A DNA stretch of 64,000 bases from assembly GCF_001902295.1 (NCBI RefSeq), contig NZ_CP018335.1, forward strand, positions 1,922,001-1,986,000. The letters are read 5' to 3'. Position numbers and translations under genes: made by a program. Shown one piece after another: positions 24,397-33,729 of this stretch. This DNA comes from Clostridium kluyveri. GTDB lineage: Bacteria > Bacillota > Clostridia > Clostridiales > Clostridiaceae. Every line of letters starts with the position of its first letter. Position 1 is the first letter of the stretch. The notes under the pieces are model-generated. The model had not been told where the DNA came from. It did not search any database and was given only the letters and a program-made list of their open reading frames with translations.

Positions 24397-25761
24397 TTGA
24401 ATATGAAAAAATTAAAAAGAATAATTTTAGATAGTGAGGAAATTCTCATAGAAAAAATTTTGAAATATGCAAAAGAACGAAATTATGTAAAATATACTTC
24501 AACTTTAAAAGAGGCATGGCGAATGTCAATATCAGGGCTTTCGGAATCCCTTATAAAAGCCATTGAAAAAAATAACTCTATCCTTGAGATGGGACCAGAT
24601 GATGATTTTACTAAAAGTGAAGTTGCTAAATTTGGGGTTTTAGAAGCACAAAAACATCGTTCAAGGGGTGTTACATTAGGCATGTTTCTAGGACTTATGA
24701 AATATTATCAACAAGCATATATAGATATTATTGATGAAAGTAATTTTTCACTTAAAGAAAAGAAATACTTTTCCCAGTATATTAAAAGATATTTTGACCA
24801 TATAGAATTGGGCTTTACTATAGAGTGGGCAGGATTATCTGGAAAACAAGAGTTAGAAGAGCTTCAGAAATCAAATAGAGAAATGACAAATGAAAAGAAT
24901 AAATACCTAACTGTCTTTGAAAGTATTTATGATCCTATTATACTTGTAGATAGAGATAATAATATTGAAAATATAAATTATAGAGCAGCAGAAGTTTTTT
25001 TAAATGCGGCTGTTCCAGGAACAAAATATTATGGAAATGTGAATATAGATGGGAAATTAGCATGGATAAATGAAGAAGTTAGTAAATTTGTTAATTCAAA
25101 TAAAGATGAAATTTTACAGGAGAAAACAATTGAAACTAAAATTGGTGAAAAAACTTTTTTAGTAAAATTTAAGAAAATGCTTGATGTAAGTGAAAAGTAT
25201 AGAGGGACTGTTATTATATTTAATGACATAACCCAAAGAATAAAAATAGAAAGAGAATTAAAAATTAAAAATGAACAACTTAAATATTATGCATCTACTG
25301 ACTGTATGACAGGAGTTTTAAATCGCAGAACAGGGCTTATGACATTGGAAAAGGAACTATCTCTAGTATGTAAGGGGGATAGACCTTTATCCGTATGTTT
25401 TGTAGATATAGATGGATTGAAAAAAATTAATGACACCTATGGTCACGTAGAAGGAGACTGGGTGATTAATTTTATTGTGTCAAATATTAAATTACTGGTA
25501 AGAAAGATAGATACGGTGAGCCGCATGGGTGGAGATGAGTTTCTCATAATTTTTCCAAATTGTTGTGAAGAGGATGCTGAAAAAATAATCAAGAGGATAT
25601 GTTGTGGATTGAAACAGCATAAAAAGCCTTTTAAATGTTCTTTTAGCTATGGAATAATAGAAATAACAAAAGACAGCAAATTCAGTGTCAATGATGTAAT
25701 TAAAGTTTCAGATGAAAAGATGTATAAGAATAAATTATCAAAAAACATATCAAGGGAATGA
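24397..25761 (+). CDS. Diguanylate cyclase with PAS domain
   Basis: 454 residues. Residues 1-150 form a helical sensor region I cannot name. A PAS-like domain follows (about 165-285; LTVFESIYDPIILVDRDN), then a GGDEF domain (about 295-450). The active site reads MGGDEF near residue 378 and DIDGLKKINDTYGH is intact. An RxxD inhibitory site (RKID) stands five residues before GGDEF, so product inhibition by c-di-GMP is expected. It has no transmembrane segments. Start taken as TTG 24397, 10 bases after GAAAGGGG; ATG 24403 is possible. Monocistronic. Confidence 0.88.
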   Translation: MNMKKLKRIILDSEEILIEKILKYAKERNYVKYTSTLKEAWRMSISGLSESLIKAIEKNNSILEMGPDDDFTKSEVAKFGVLEAQKHRSRGVTLGMFLGLMKYYQQAYIDIIDESNFSLKEKKYFSQYIKRYFDHIELGFTIEWAGLSGKQELEELQKSNREMTNEKNKYLTVFESIYDPIILVDRDNNIENINYRAAEVFLNAAVPGTKYYGNVNIDGKLAWINEEVSKFVNSNKDEILQEKTIETKIGEKTFLVKFKKMLDVSEKYRGTVIIFNDITQRIKIERELKIKNEQLKYYASTDCMTGVLNRRTGLMTLEKELSLVCKGDRPLSVCFVDIDGLKKINDTYGHVEGDWVINFIVSNIKLLVRKIDTVSRMGGDEFLIIFPNCCEEDAEKIIKRICCGLKQHKKPFKCSFSYGIIEITKDSKFSVNDVIKVSDEKMYKNKLSKNISRE

Positions 25762-25900
25762 TGAATTATTTAGGTTTAAAATTAACACACTAATATAAAC
25801 TGAACTTGTCATAGATAACAAATATATGAACTAAAATCATGTGAATTTTAGTTTTAGGGGACTAAATTATGGGCTATAGTTTTTATTGGTGGTGTTTTTT

Positions 25901-26839
25901 GTGAGAATATTAAATATAGACAATAATTTCCGGGAAATTGATGGGGATATTGAGCTCATGGATAATCATTATTGGATAATTTTATCTATAGATGAAATTG
26001 ACAGACTGGATAATTTTATATCTGTAGATAGAGAAACCATAAATGAGTGTAAAAGTTTTTCACAGGTACCAAAAATAAGTTTTTTTGATGGATATATTTT
26101 TTTAATATGTAATGTACTTAACTACGTAGAAGAAATAGTGATGGCTAAAGAATTAAATGTATTTTTAAGTAGAAATTATATTATAACTGTATATAAGGAC
26201 AGAATTGATATATTAGATATTCTAATAAAGGATATAAACGATTCTAAAAATTGTTTTGTACTGAAAGACAATCCAAAGGTGTGTATACTTCTCTATTATA
26301 TTTTAGACAGGATAGTAGTTAGAAACCATGATATAATATCTGAACTGGAAGTTGAAGCAGACAGAATTGAAATAAGCATTTTGAAAAATCCAAGACATGA
26401 ACAAATAGACAATTTAATAACTCTTAGAAGACAGGTCTATAAGATAAGAAAATATTTAAGTCCTCTTATATACATAGGAGATAGTTTAGTTATAAATGAT
26501 AACCTTGTAATTGATAAAGAGAGCATGAAGTATTTTATAAATTTAAATAAGAAAATAGAGAAACTTATGTCTTCTCTTGAAAGTTTAGTTCAGGATTTAG
26601 CTTTGGTTAGAGAAGCTTTTGAATCAGAAATAGCCAATAAAACCAATGAACTTATGAAAATTTTCACAGTAATAGCAACTATATTTTTGCCTTTAAATTT
26701 AATAAGCAGCATGTATGGTATGAACTTAAAAGGAATACCATTTGTAGAACGGGATAATGGATGTCATTATGTAATATTAATTATGGTAGTTGTAGCCATA
26801 ACTCTTATATGTGTATTTAAGAGAAAAAAATGGCTTTAA
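25901..26839 (+). CDS. CorA-like divalent metal ion transporter
   Basis: 312 residues, a long cytoplasmic N-domain (about 1-240) then two membrane helices at the C-terminus. The pore signature YGMN is present after the first helix (IFLPLNLISSMYGMN), and the protein ends with a Lys/Arg-rich tail (FKRKKWL). Family members carry Mg2+, Co2+ or Ni2+. The GTG at 25901 is chosen because GGTGGTG precedes it. Stands alone. Confidence 0.85.
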   Translation: MRILNIDNNFREIDGDIELMDNHYWIILSIDEIDRLDNFISVDRETINECKSFSQVPKISFFDGYIFLICNVLNYVEEIVMAKELNVFLSRNYIITVYKDRIDILDILIKDINDSKNCFVLKDNPKVCILLYYILDRIVVRNHDIISELEVEADRIEISILKNPRHEQIDNLITLRRQVYKIRKYLSPLIYIGDSLVINDNLVIDKESMKYFINLNKKIEKLMSSLESLVQDLALVREAFESEIANKTNELMKIFTVIATIFLPLNLISSMYGMNLKGIPFVERDNGCHYVILIMVVVAITLICVFKRKKWL

Positions 26840-26962
26840 ATTAATTTAACAGTATTGTAATAAAATTATTGTGATAAAATATAAATGGTAATAAAATGAA
26901 TGTTACCATTTGTTTTTTTCATAGTATTATTGTAAGTTAAATACAGATAAGGAGAGATAGAA

Positions 26963-28363
26963 ATGTCAAAGGATTTAACTAAAAAGTATAAATATGCCTG
27001 GGATAAATATTCAAAGAAAGATTTTAAGCTTCTCTTTGAGTTGTCAGATGGATACAAGGATTTTATGTCCAGGTGTAAAACTGAAAGAGAATGTGTAAGA
27101 GAATTTATATTAAGAGCTGAAAAAAATGGGTATAAGGATTTGGAAAGTATTATAAATGAAAAGGCTGTCTTAAAACCAGGTGATAAAGTTTATGCCAACA
27201 ATAAGGATAAAACTTTAGCACTTTTTATAATTGGAAATAAAGATATACAAGAGGGTATGAGAATACTGGGAGCTCATGTAGATTCTCCAAGAATTGATTT
27301 AAAACAAAATCCTCTCTATGAAGATACAGAGCTGGCACTTTTGGATACTCATTATTACGGGGGTATAAAAAAATATCAGTGGGTTACAATTCCTCTTGCC
27401 ATTCACGGGGTAGTAGTAAAAAAAGATGGTAGTAAAGTAGAAATAGTGGTGGGAGAAAAAGAGGATGAACCTGTGGTTGGAATATCTGATTTACTTGTAC
27501 ATTTATCTTCAACCCAAATGGAGAGAAAAGCAAACAAAGTAATAGAAGGAGAGGATTTAAACATATTAGTTGGAAGTATTCCAATTCAGGATAAGGAGGC
27601 TAAAGATAGGGTAAAACAAAATATTTTGAGGCTATTAAATGATAAATATAAAATGGAAGAAGAAGATTTTGTATCTGCTGAACTGGAGGTAGTTCCTGCA
27701 GGACCTGCTAGGGACTTTGGCCTGGATAGAAGTATGATTATGGCTTATGGACAGGATGATAGAATATGTGCATACACTTCTTTTGTGGCAATGATGAATA
27801 TAAACAATCCCGACAAGACCTGTGCTACTCTTTTAGTAGATAAAGAAGAAATAGGAAGTGTAGGGGCTACTGGAATGCATTCAAGATTTTTTGAAAATAC
27901 AGTGGCAGAAATTATAGCACTTTGTGGAGATTATAATGATTTAAAATTAAGGAGAGTTTTAACGAATTCAAAAATGTTGTCTTCAGATGTTAGTGCTGCT
28001 TTTGATCCCAACTACCCTTCTGTTATGGAAAAAAACAATTCAGCTTATTTTGGCAAGGGGATAGTATTTAATAAATATACTGGTTCTAAGGGTAAATCTG
28101 GATGCAATGATGCAAATCCAGAATATATAGCTGAACTAAGGAATATAATGGAAAAAGATGATGTGTACTGGCAAACTTCAGAACTTGGAAAGGTGGATCA
28201 AGGGGGAGGAGGAACTATAGCCTATATATTGGCACGATATAATATGCAGGTTATAGACTGCGGCATAGCACTACAAAATATGCATGCACCTTGGGAAGTT
28301 GCCAGCAAAGCTGATATATATGAGGCCGTAAAAGGGTATACTGCTTTTTTAAATAGAATATAA
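26963..28363 (+). CDS. M18 family aminopeptidase
   Basis: 466 residues of the dinuclear-zinc M18 family (aspartyl/aminopeptidase I type). Metal and catalytic motifs are visible: GAHVDSPRIDL (His and Asp), DKEEIGSVGATG (Glu-Glu), and MHAPWE near the C-terminus (His). Cytoplasmic, trimming N-terminal residues from peptides. ATG follows AAGGAGAG. The palindromic repeat copy at 28380 sits 16 bp after the stop and likely ends transcription. Confidence 0.92.
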   Translation: MSKDLTKKYKYAWDKYSKKDFKLLFELSDGYKDFMSRCKTERECVREFILRAEKNGYKDLESIINEKAVLKPGDKVYANNKDKTLALFIIGNKDIQEGMRILGAHVDSPRIDLKQNPLYEDTELALLDTHYYGGIKKYQWVTIPLAIHGVVVKKDGSKVEIVVGEKEDEPVVGISDLLVHLSSTQMERKANKVIEGEDLNILVGSIPIQDKEAKDRVKQNILRLLNDKYKMEEEDFVSAELEVVPAGPARDFGLDRSMIMAYGQDDRICAYTSFVAMMNINNPDKTCATLLVDKEEIGSVGATGMHSRFFENTVAEIIALCGDYNDLKLRRVLTNSKMLSSDVSAAFDPNYPSVMEKNNSAYFGKGIVFNKYTGSKGKSGCNDANPEYIAELRNIMEKDDVYWQTSELGKVDQGGGGTIAYILARYNMQVIDCGIALQNMHAPWEVASKADIYEAVKGYTAFLNRI

Positions 28364-28379
28364 CAAAAAATGCTGTATC

Positions 28380-28446
28380 AAGTGATTCTTAGGTTCGGTT
28401 GGGGTTTGCTATAGAGAAATGCCTATCCCCACCTGAACCTTATTTT
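28380..28446. repeat. Dispersed palindromic repeat, copy A
   Basis: AAGTGATTCTTAGGTTCGG then TTGGGGTTTGCT, a central GAGAAATGCC and the return arm CCCCACCTGAACCT. The arms 28391-28404 and 28427-28440 pair with two wobbles and are followed by TATTTTTAG. The same unit occurs at 36604-36669 (reversed) and 47097-47157. Here it probably doubles as the aminopeptidase terminator. Confidence 0.75.
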
Positions 28447-28470
28447 TAGTACATGTAAAAATTAATATAG

Positions 28471-29328
28471 TTACATACTATTTAGTTTATCTAAAAATAT
28501 ATTTATTCCATCCTCATCTAAAAAAACTTCACCTATGGCATGAGAATGTTTTGAACTCTTATCTTTTTGTGAAGTGCTGCCATGGAAATCAGATCCTGCA
28601 GTTATCATTTTGTTGTATTTTTTAGCATATTCTATAAATTTATTTGTATCTTCTGCACTATTGTTAGCATAAATTGCTTCTATACCGTGGAAAGGAAGCT
28701 TGATTAATTCTTCTATATCAATGTCCTTTATAAGTACAGGATGGGCTAATACAACTAAAGCATTTAATGATTGAAGTATTTTTATGCCTTCCAATGTAGA
28801 AAGCTTTTTATTGGGAACATAAGCGGCACAGGATTCGCCTATAAAGTTTTTAAATATATCTTGAAAACTATAATTATATCCCTCATCTATAATGGCTTGA
28901 GCAATATGAGGTCTTGTAATAATTCCATGAGCATTTTTTACTATATTCTCATAAGAAATATTTATATTAAAAAATTTATTTAGATTATAAACTATTTTTT
29001 TGCCCCTTTCTACTCTGTATGAATCCATTTCTTTTAAAAAATTTTTAAATTTCAATGATATAAAAGAGGGGTCTTTGAAATAGCCTAGTATATGGACACT
29101 TTTGTTATTATATAAGGTAGATAACTCAAGGCCAGGAATAACCTTTATATTTACCTTTTCTCCTTGGTATAAAGCACTGTCTATACCAGATATGGTATCG
29201 TGATCTGTTATAGCTATTATATCCAAACCTGCTTTTTTTGAATTAGTTACTATTTCCGCAGGAGATAGTTTTCCGTCAGAAGCAGTTGTATGTAAATGAA
29301 AATCTCCTTTTTTATACAATAAAATCAC
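28471..29328 (-). CDS. PHP-domain phosphoesterase
   Basis: 285 residues of the polymerase-and-histidinol-phosphatase fold. Motifs: DFHLHTTASDG (metal His), ITDHDTISG, PGLELST, AHPVL, and GSDFHG near the C-terminus. Related to 3',5'-nucleoside bisphosphate phosphatases and TrpH-like enzymes. Cytoplasmic. The GTG start at 29328 lies within AGGTGATTTTA; a TTG at 29319 would place AGGTGA at a better distance, so the start is uncertain by three codons. Transcribed opposite to its neighbours. Confidence 0.88.
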   Translation of the reverse strand: MILLYKKGDFHLHTTASDGKLSPAEIVTNSKKAGLDIIAITDHDTISGIDSALYQGEKVNIKVIPGLELSTLYNNKSVHILGYFKDPSFISLKFKNFLKEMDSYRVERGKKIVYNLNKFFNINISYENIVKNAHGIITRPHIAQAIIDEGYNYSFQDIFKNFIGESCAAYVPNKKLSTLEGIKILQSLNALVVLAHPVLIKDIDIEELIKLPFHGIEAIYANNSAEDTNKFIEYAKKYNKMITAGSDFHGSTSQKDKSSKHSHAIGEVFLDEDGINIFLDKLNSM

Positions 29329-29557
29329 CTACTTGTTAAAATTTGATATATATAAATTATACTTTAAAAAAGAAATATTTTATATAAAATATTGGATTAA
29401 TATAATTTTTATATATAAAATATTTCTATTTGTAATAAATATTGACTTATTTTCATATAAACTTATAGTGTAATAATTTTTATATGGAGCAAACTTATAA
29501 TGTAATATAAAACAAAGAATATAAAAAAGAATATAGAAAAAGAGGAGGAAATTAATC

Positions 29558-29758
29558 ATGGCAAGTAACAGAACAAATAGAGTTTTAGTTCCCCAGGCTA
29601 AAGAGGCTTTGAATAGATTTAAAATGGAATCAGCAAGGGAAGTAGGAGTGAATTTAAAAGAAGGATACAATGGAGATCTTACTTCAAGAGAAGCAGGCTC
29701 TGTAGGTGGAAATATGGTTAAAAAAATGGTTCAGGCGTATGAACAGAACTTAAAATAG
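29558..29758 (+). CDS. Alpha/beta-type small acid-soluble spore protein
   Basis: 66 residues. The two conserved blocks ALNRFKMESAREVGV and GDLTSREAGSVGGNMVKKM mark the SASP family that coats spore DNA and protects it from UV and chemicals. The GPR protease site region reads KMESAREVG. ATG follows AGAGGAGGA. Expected to be expressed in the forespore under SigG; I could not assign a SigG promoter with confidence in the 229 bp upstream. Shows that the organism sporulates. Confidence 0.95.
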   Translation: MASNRTNRVLVPQAKEALNRFKMESAREVGVNLKEGYNGDLTSREAGSVGGNMVKKMVQAYEQNLK

Positions 29759-29772
29759 AATAAACATGAATT

Positions 29773-29809
29773 AAAGTCAGATGAAATTTATTTCATCTGA
29801 CTTTTTTAA
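29773..29809 (+). terminator. SASP gene terminator
   Basis: AAAGTCAGATGAAA (29773-29786) and its exact complement (29791-29804) form a 14-bp stem with a TTTA loop, followed by TTT. Strong intrinsic terminator. Confidence 0.9.
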
Positions 29810-29867
29810 TGCAATTTAATATACTTTTTAAATATTTTAATAGAAATATATAAATTCATAGAATAAA

Positions 29868-30194
29868 TTATTTTATGCCGCTTATTTTACCTCTAAGGGC
29901 TTTTATTCGTCCATTTACATAGTTTAAAAGTTCAGGTTTATTGTCCTTTATATTCATTGGGGCATTGGAAACTATACTTATAACATTCAATCTGTTGGAA
30001 TTTATTTCGCTAGCAATTTCATGAGCTAAATGCTTATCTTTGGTCTTCCAATAAGCATTATTGAATTCGTTTGCTTGTTTTTTATTATAGTATCCTTTTT
30101 CAATGCCGAATTGAAATAAATCGGCAGCAGATTCTAACTCATCCAAATCTCTGGATTTTAAAGTTTCATCAATAAGAGTTTGAAATGTTTTCAT
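29868..30194 (-). CDS. Hypothetical protein, small, helical
   Basis: 108 residues from the ATG at 30194, which follows AAAAGGAG; an upstream ATG at 30212 has no site. No domain recognised. The first half is acidic and helical (LIDETLKSRDLDELESAADL), the end is basic (GRIKALRGKISGIK). Monocistronic between the SASP gene and a holin-like gene. Confidence 0.7.
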   Translation of the reverse strand: MKTFQTLIDETLKSRDLDELESAADLFQFGIEKGYYNKKQANEFNNAYWKTKDKHLAHEIASEINSNRLNVISIVSNAPMNIKDNKPELLNYVNGRIKALRGKISGIK

Positions 30195-30481
30195 TATTAT
30201 ACTCCTTTTCAATAAATTGTTGGAACTAATATATCTATACTTTTAAACTTGAAATTTGTTCTATATAGACAATATTACTTATACCTTTTTTCTTTTATTT
30301 TGTCAATATCGATTTTAAATATACATAATACGAGTGCTTTATATATAAAATATTGCAGATTATATATATTTTTGTCAATATGTTAAGTTTAAAAAGATTT
30401 TTATTTTTAAATATTTTTTGTGATTTAGGTAAAGACTATGTTTATGTAAAATAAATATTTTATTGAAAAGGAGTGACTTTC

Positions 30482-30844
30482 GTGGGTGATACAAAAAGAG
30501 AGTCAGAGAAATCTTCTATAGGTGGTTATATAGTAAGATTTATTTTAACAGTAATTGTACTGGGGATAACTTCATTCTTAACACCTGGTTTTAGAATAGT
30601 AGGACTATGGTCTTATTTAGTGGCAGCAGTTGTGATAAGCTTAATAGACTATTTTGTAGAAAAATTTATGGGTGTAGATGCGTCTCCTTTTGGAAAAGGA
30701 ATAAAGGGTTTTATAATTGCAGCTATAATATTGTATTTAACTCAATTCTTAGTGCCTAATATGAGTGTATCTATATTGGGAGCTATTATTGCATCAGTTG
30801 TTATAGGAATATTGGATGCTGTAATCCCTGGAAGAGTAATGTAA
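30482..30844 (+). CDS. Phage-holin-4-like (YvlD-type) membrane protein
   Basis: 120 residues with four hydrophobic segments (about 15-35, 37-57, 75-95, 98-118) in the arrangement of the phage_holin_4_2/YvlD family, chromosomal membrane proteins of unknown function. The GTG at 30482 follows AAAGGAG. No lysin or phage gene is near, so it is not evidence of a prophage. Transcribed alone, and ended by a strong terminator at 30933. Confidence 0.75.
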   Translation: MGDTKRESEKSSIGGYIVRFILTVIVLGITSFLTPGFRIVGLWSYLVAAVVISLIDYFVEKFMGVDASPFGKGIKGFIIAAIILYLTQFLVPNMSVSILGAIIASVVIGILDAVIPGRVM

Positions 30845-31180
30845 AATGTTGTTTTTTTAGATTTAATTCTTAATAATGATATAAATTACAATCTAATAAC
30901 AAAATTTAATATTTTTGTTTAGAATAATTTTTACACACCGAAATTGATAAATTACTTCAATTTTGGTGTGTTTTTGTATTGAATAATATTAATATTTAAT
31001 TACTAATAGAATGTTTAGTATTTTTCAATTTTTTGTTATAATTAAAAAAACAATATTTACTTGGAATTGTTTGCTTATAAATATTAGACAAAAATATATT
31101 AAAAGTTAGTTTGGATTTAATAGACCAATATTCATATATAATATAAGAGATGAACTAATTAGAGATGGAGGGATAACAAA
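30845..31180. other. Intergenic region before the hemerythrin gene
   Basis: 336 bp. Holds the terminator at 30933-30975 and a GGAGGG ribosome binding site before the hemerythrin ATG. A TATAAT at 31036-31041 could be a -10 box, but no good -35 precedes it. Nothing else seen. Confidence 0.6.
30933..30975 (+). terminator. Strong intrinsic terminator
   Basis: ACACACCGAAATTGA (30933-30947) pairs with TCAATTTTGGTGTGT (30957-30971), a 15-bp stem with one wobble, followed by TTTT. Confidence 0.9.
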
Positions 31181-31612
31181 ATGTTTGAATGGAAGGATGA
31201 TTATAATTGTGGCATTAAAAGGATAGATGAAGAGCATAAGAGACTCTTTGAAATAGGTGAATCTGTATACGATCTTATAATAAATGAAAACCATGTAGAT
31301 TATTTTGGGGATGTTTTAAATTTAATTGATGACCTTAAAGAATATACTGTGTATCATTTTGAAGATGAAGAAAGAATAATGAAGCTTTATGATTATCCCA
31401 AGTACAAGGAACAAAAAAAAGCTCATGATGCCTTTATAAATAAAATCGAAAGTTTAGATTTGGAAGAACTAGATGAGGACATACAAAAATCTGTATTAAA
31501 ATTATTGGATTTTATTTATGATTGGATATCAAAACATATACTAGGTATGGATTTGAAGTTAAAAGATTATTTTGATAGTCTAAAACCAAAAAAATCAAAT
31601 GAATCAATTTAA
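31181..31612 (+). CDS. Bacteriohemerythrin
   Basis: 143 residues, four-helix di-iron oxygen-binding protein. Expected ligands seen: His19 (DEEHKRLF), His59 and Glu63 (HFEDEE), His82 (AHDAF), and a C-terminal His and Asp in SKHILGMD. The His normally four residues before His82 is Gln78 here (EQKKAH), so one canonical ligand is missing or replaced. Roles proposed for the family are oxygen storage, delivery or scavenging in anaerobes. ATG follows GGAGGG. Monocistronic. Confidence 0.85.
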   Translation: MFEWKDDYNCGIKRIDEEHKRLFEIGESVYDLIINENHVDYFGDVLNLIDDLKEYTVYHFEDEERIMKLYDYPKYKEQKKAHDAFINKIESLDLEELDEDIQKSVLKLLDFIYDWISKHILGMDLKLKDYFDSLKPKKSNESI

Positions 31613-32009
31613 AATATATTTTGAGCTTTGTCATAATGAGTAGAGAAATGTATTAAAATACCATTGACTAATATTTACTTATAGTACATAATGTATTTGT
31701 ACTATAAGTGAATATTTAAGATAGAGGCGCAAAATTTATAAGTAAAGTTTTGGAGGTAAGCACAATGAAGGGACTTGAAAGGAAATTTTGCCGAAGTGTT
31801 CAACAGATGCTTTGATGTTGAATTAACTGGTTTTGTATAAAATATATACAAGACTGTCACAAATATAATTTGTGAAGAGCTATCATTCATTGTGGAATTA
31901 ATATATTTTTATATTTATAACCTTGGGTGTACACTCTCAAGGCTATTTTTATGTTTATCTTACTTACTTCACTTATGGGGATTTTGATACCAATAAGGGG
32001 GAGAAAAAA
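31613..32009. other. Intergenic region with promoter-operator and an orphan start
   Basis: 397 bp. Besides the promoter-operator at 31664-31716 it holds a good ribosome binding site (GGAGGT) before a 16-codon open frame at 31765-31815 (MKGLERKFCRSVQQML), then in another frame FAEVFNRCFDVELTGF, probably the residue of a lost gene. Two small hairpins follow at about 31856-31875 (TCACAAAT, ATTTGTGA) and 31920-31946 (CCTTG, CAAGG), the second followed by CTATTTTTAT. Confidence 0.55.
31664..31716 (+). promoter_or_regulatory. Promoter overlapped by an 18-bp inverted repeat
   Basis: TTGACT (31664-31669) and CATAAT (31687-31692) with a 17-bp spacer. The arms 31670-31687 and 31699-31716 (AATATTTACTTATAGTAC and complement) match in 17 of 18 positions, covering the promoter. 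Probable operator upstream of the amino acid permease. Regulator unknown. Confidence 0.55.
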
Positions 32010-33467
32010 ATGGAAAGCTCAGTAGAGCAAAATAATGAGCGTGATAATGAACTAAAAAGAGGACTTAAGACTAGACATTTAAGTATGATTGCCATAGGAG
32101 GAGCTATTGGAACAGGAATATTTTTAGCATTAGGTGCTACTATTAATCAGGCAGGTCCTGGAGGAGCACTAGTAGCTTATGGCTGTATAGGAATTATGGT
32201 TTATTTTTTAATGACGGGCTTAGGAGAAATGGCTACTTATATGCCGGTTTCAGGCTCTTTTGGTGTTTATGCCACTAAATTTGTAGATCCGGCTTTAGGA
32301 TTTGCATTAGGATGGAATTATTGGTACAATTGGGCAATAACTGTAGCTGCAGAAATGGTAGCAGGAGCGCTCATAATGAAATATTGGCTGCCAGGTGTAC
32401 CAGCTATTGTGTGGAGTGTGTGTTTTTTAGCTGTAATAGTTTTATTAAATTTATTATCTGCAAGAGCTTATGGAGAATCAGAATTTTGGTTTGCAGGCAT
32501 CAAAGTAGTAACCGTTATCGTTTTTATATTAGTAGGAGTAGCAACTATTATAGGCATATTTAATGGGAATCCAGTAGGACTTAAAAATTTTACAGTAGGA
32601 GAAGCACCTTTTGTAGGCGGCTTTAAATCTATATTCTTGGTATTTTTGATTGCAGGTTTTTCTTTCCAGGGTACTGAATTAGTGGGCATAGCTGCGGGAG
32701 AAAGTGAAAATCCAGAAAAAACCATACCAAAAGCTATTAATAGTATATTTTGGAGAATACTAATATTTTATATAGGAACAATATTTGTAGTAGGTGCCAT
32801 AATTCCGTATATGAATGCAGGAGTTGACACAAGTCCTTTTACTCTGGTATTTAAAAAGGCTGGTATAGCAGGAGCTGCATCTCTTATGAATGCGGTTATA
32901 TTGACTTCAGTGCTGTCAGCAGGAAACTCTGGAATGTATGCTTCAACTAGAATGTTGTATTCTATGGCTAAAGATAAGAAAGCACCTGCCTGGCTGGCAA
33001 AAGTTAATTCACGAGGAGTGCCTGTAAATTCATTGATACTTACAACAATAGTAGCATCTGCATGTTTTTTAACAGGGCTTTATGCGGAAAGTACAGTGTA
33101 TGTTTGGCTGGTAGCAGCTTCAGGTCTTGCAGGATTTGTAGCATGGCTTGGTATAGCAATTTGCCATTATCGTTTTAGAAAAGCTTATGTTGCTCAAAAT
33201 AGAGATTTTGGAAGATTAAAATATAAGGCTAAATTATTTCCTTTAGGACCTATAATAGCATTGGTACTTTGTATCATAGTTATCTTGGGACAAGGAGTTA
33301 CTTATTTTGAAGCTAACAATATAGATTGGAGTGGAGTAACTTCATCTTATATAGGACTTCCGCTATTTTTAGGATTGTGGATATGGTATAAGAAAAAATA
33401 TAGTACTAAGGTAATAAAGCTAGAAGAAGTAGATTTTGACAGTATTGAAGAGGAAGTAAAATTATAA
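32010..33467 (+). CDS. Amino acid permease, LysP-like (APC family)
   Basis: 485 residues, about twelve membrane helices. The opening MIAIGGAIGTGIFLALGATI and the segment GEMATYMPVSGSFGVYATKF are typical of LysP/AnsP/GabP-type permeases. The ATG at 32010 follows AAGGGGGAG. It is 262 bp upstream of the aspartase gene, with a terminator between; functional pairing as amino acid uptake plus aspartate degradation is plausible but not proven. Confidence 0.9.
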   Translation: MESSVEQNNERDNELKRGLKTRHLSMIAIGGAIGTGIFLALGATINQAGPGGALVAYGCIGIMVYFLMTGLGEMATYMPVSGSFGVYATKFVDPALGFALGWNYWYNWAITVAAEMVAGALIMKYWLPGVPAIVWSVCFLAVIVLLNLLSARAYGESEFWFAGIKVVTVIVFILVGVATIIGIFNGNPVGLKNFTVGEAPFVGGFKSIFLVFLIAGFSFQGTELVGIAAGESENPEKTIPKAINSIFWRILIFYIGTIFVVGAIIPYMNAGVDTSPFTLVFKKAGIAGAASLMNAVILTSVLSAGNSGMYASTRMLYSMAKDKKAPAWLAKVNSRGVPVNSLILTTIVASACFLTGLYAESTVYVWLVAASGLAGFVAWLGIAICHYRFRKAYVAQNRDFGRLKYKAKLFPLGPIIALVLCIIVILGQGVTYFEANNIDWSGVTSSYIGLPLFLGLWIWYKKKYSTKVIKLEEVDFDSIEEEVKL

Positions 33468-33484
33468 TAGATAATTTAATTGAT

Positions 33485-33527
33485 TAATTGCTAGAGAATA
33501 GTTTATATTCTTTGGCAATTTTTTATT
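33485..33527 (+). terminator. Permease gene terminator
   Basis: TTGCTAGAGAA pairs with TTCTTTGGCAA over 11 positions with two G-U pairs, loop about 9 bases, then TTTTTTA. Confidence 0.75.
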
Positions 33528-33729
33528 TTGCATATTTAATTAATGTATATTTAGCACAAATAGTCTACAGCAGTTTTGTTCTTATTAGATATATAAAATA
33601 TATTGATGTTATGATAAATTATTAATAATAAAATTAGTAATTTGGAATAAATACTTATTTTTTATTTTTAATATATCAATAAGCTTCTGAAATGACTATT
33701 TTTAATCTTAGTTAAAGGGGATGGATATT

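Noticed and set aside
30482..30844. Holin-like gene as a sign of a prophage.
   Set aside because: No phage structural, lysin or integrase genes nearby; YvlD-type relatives are ordinary chromosomal genes.
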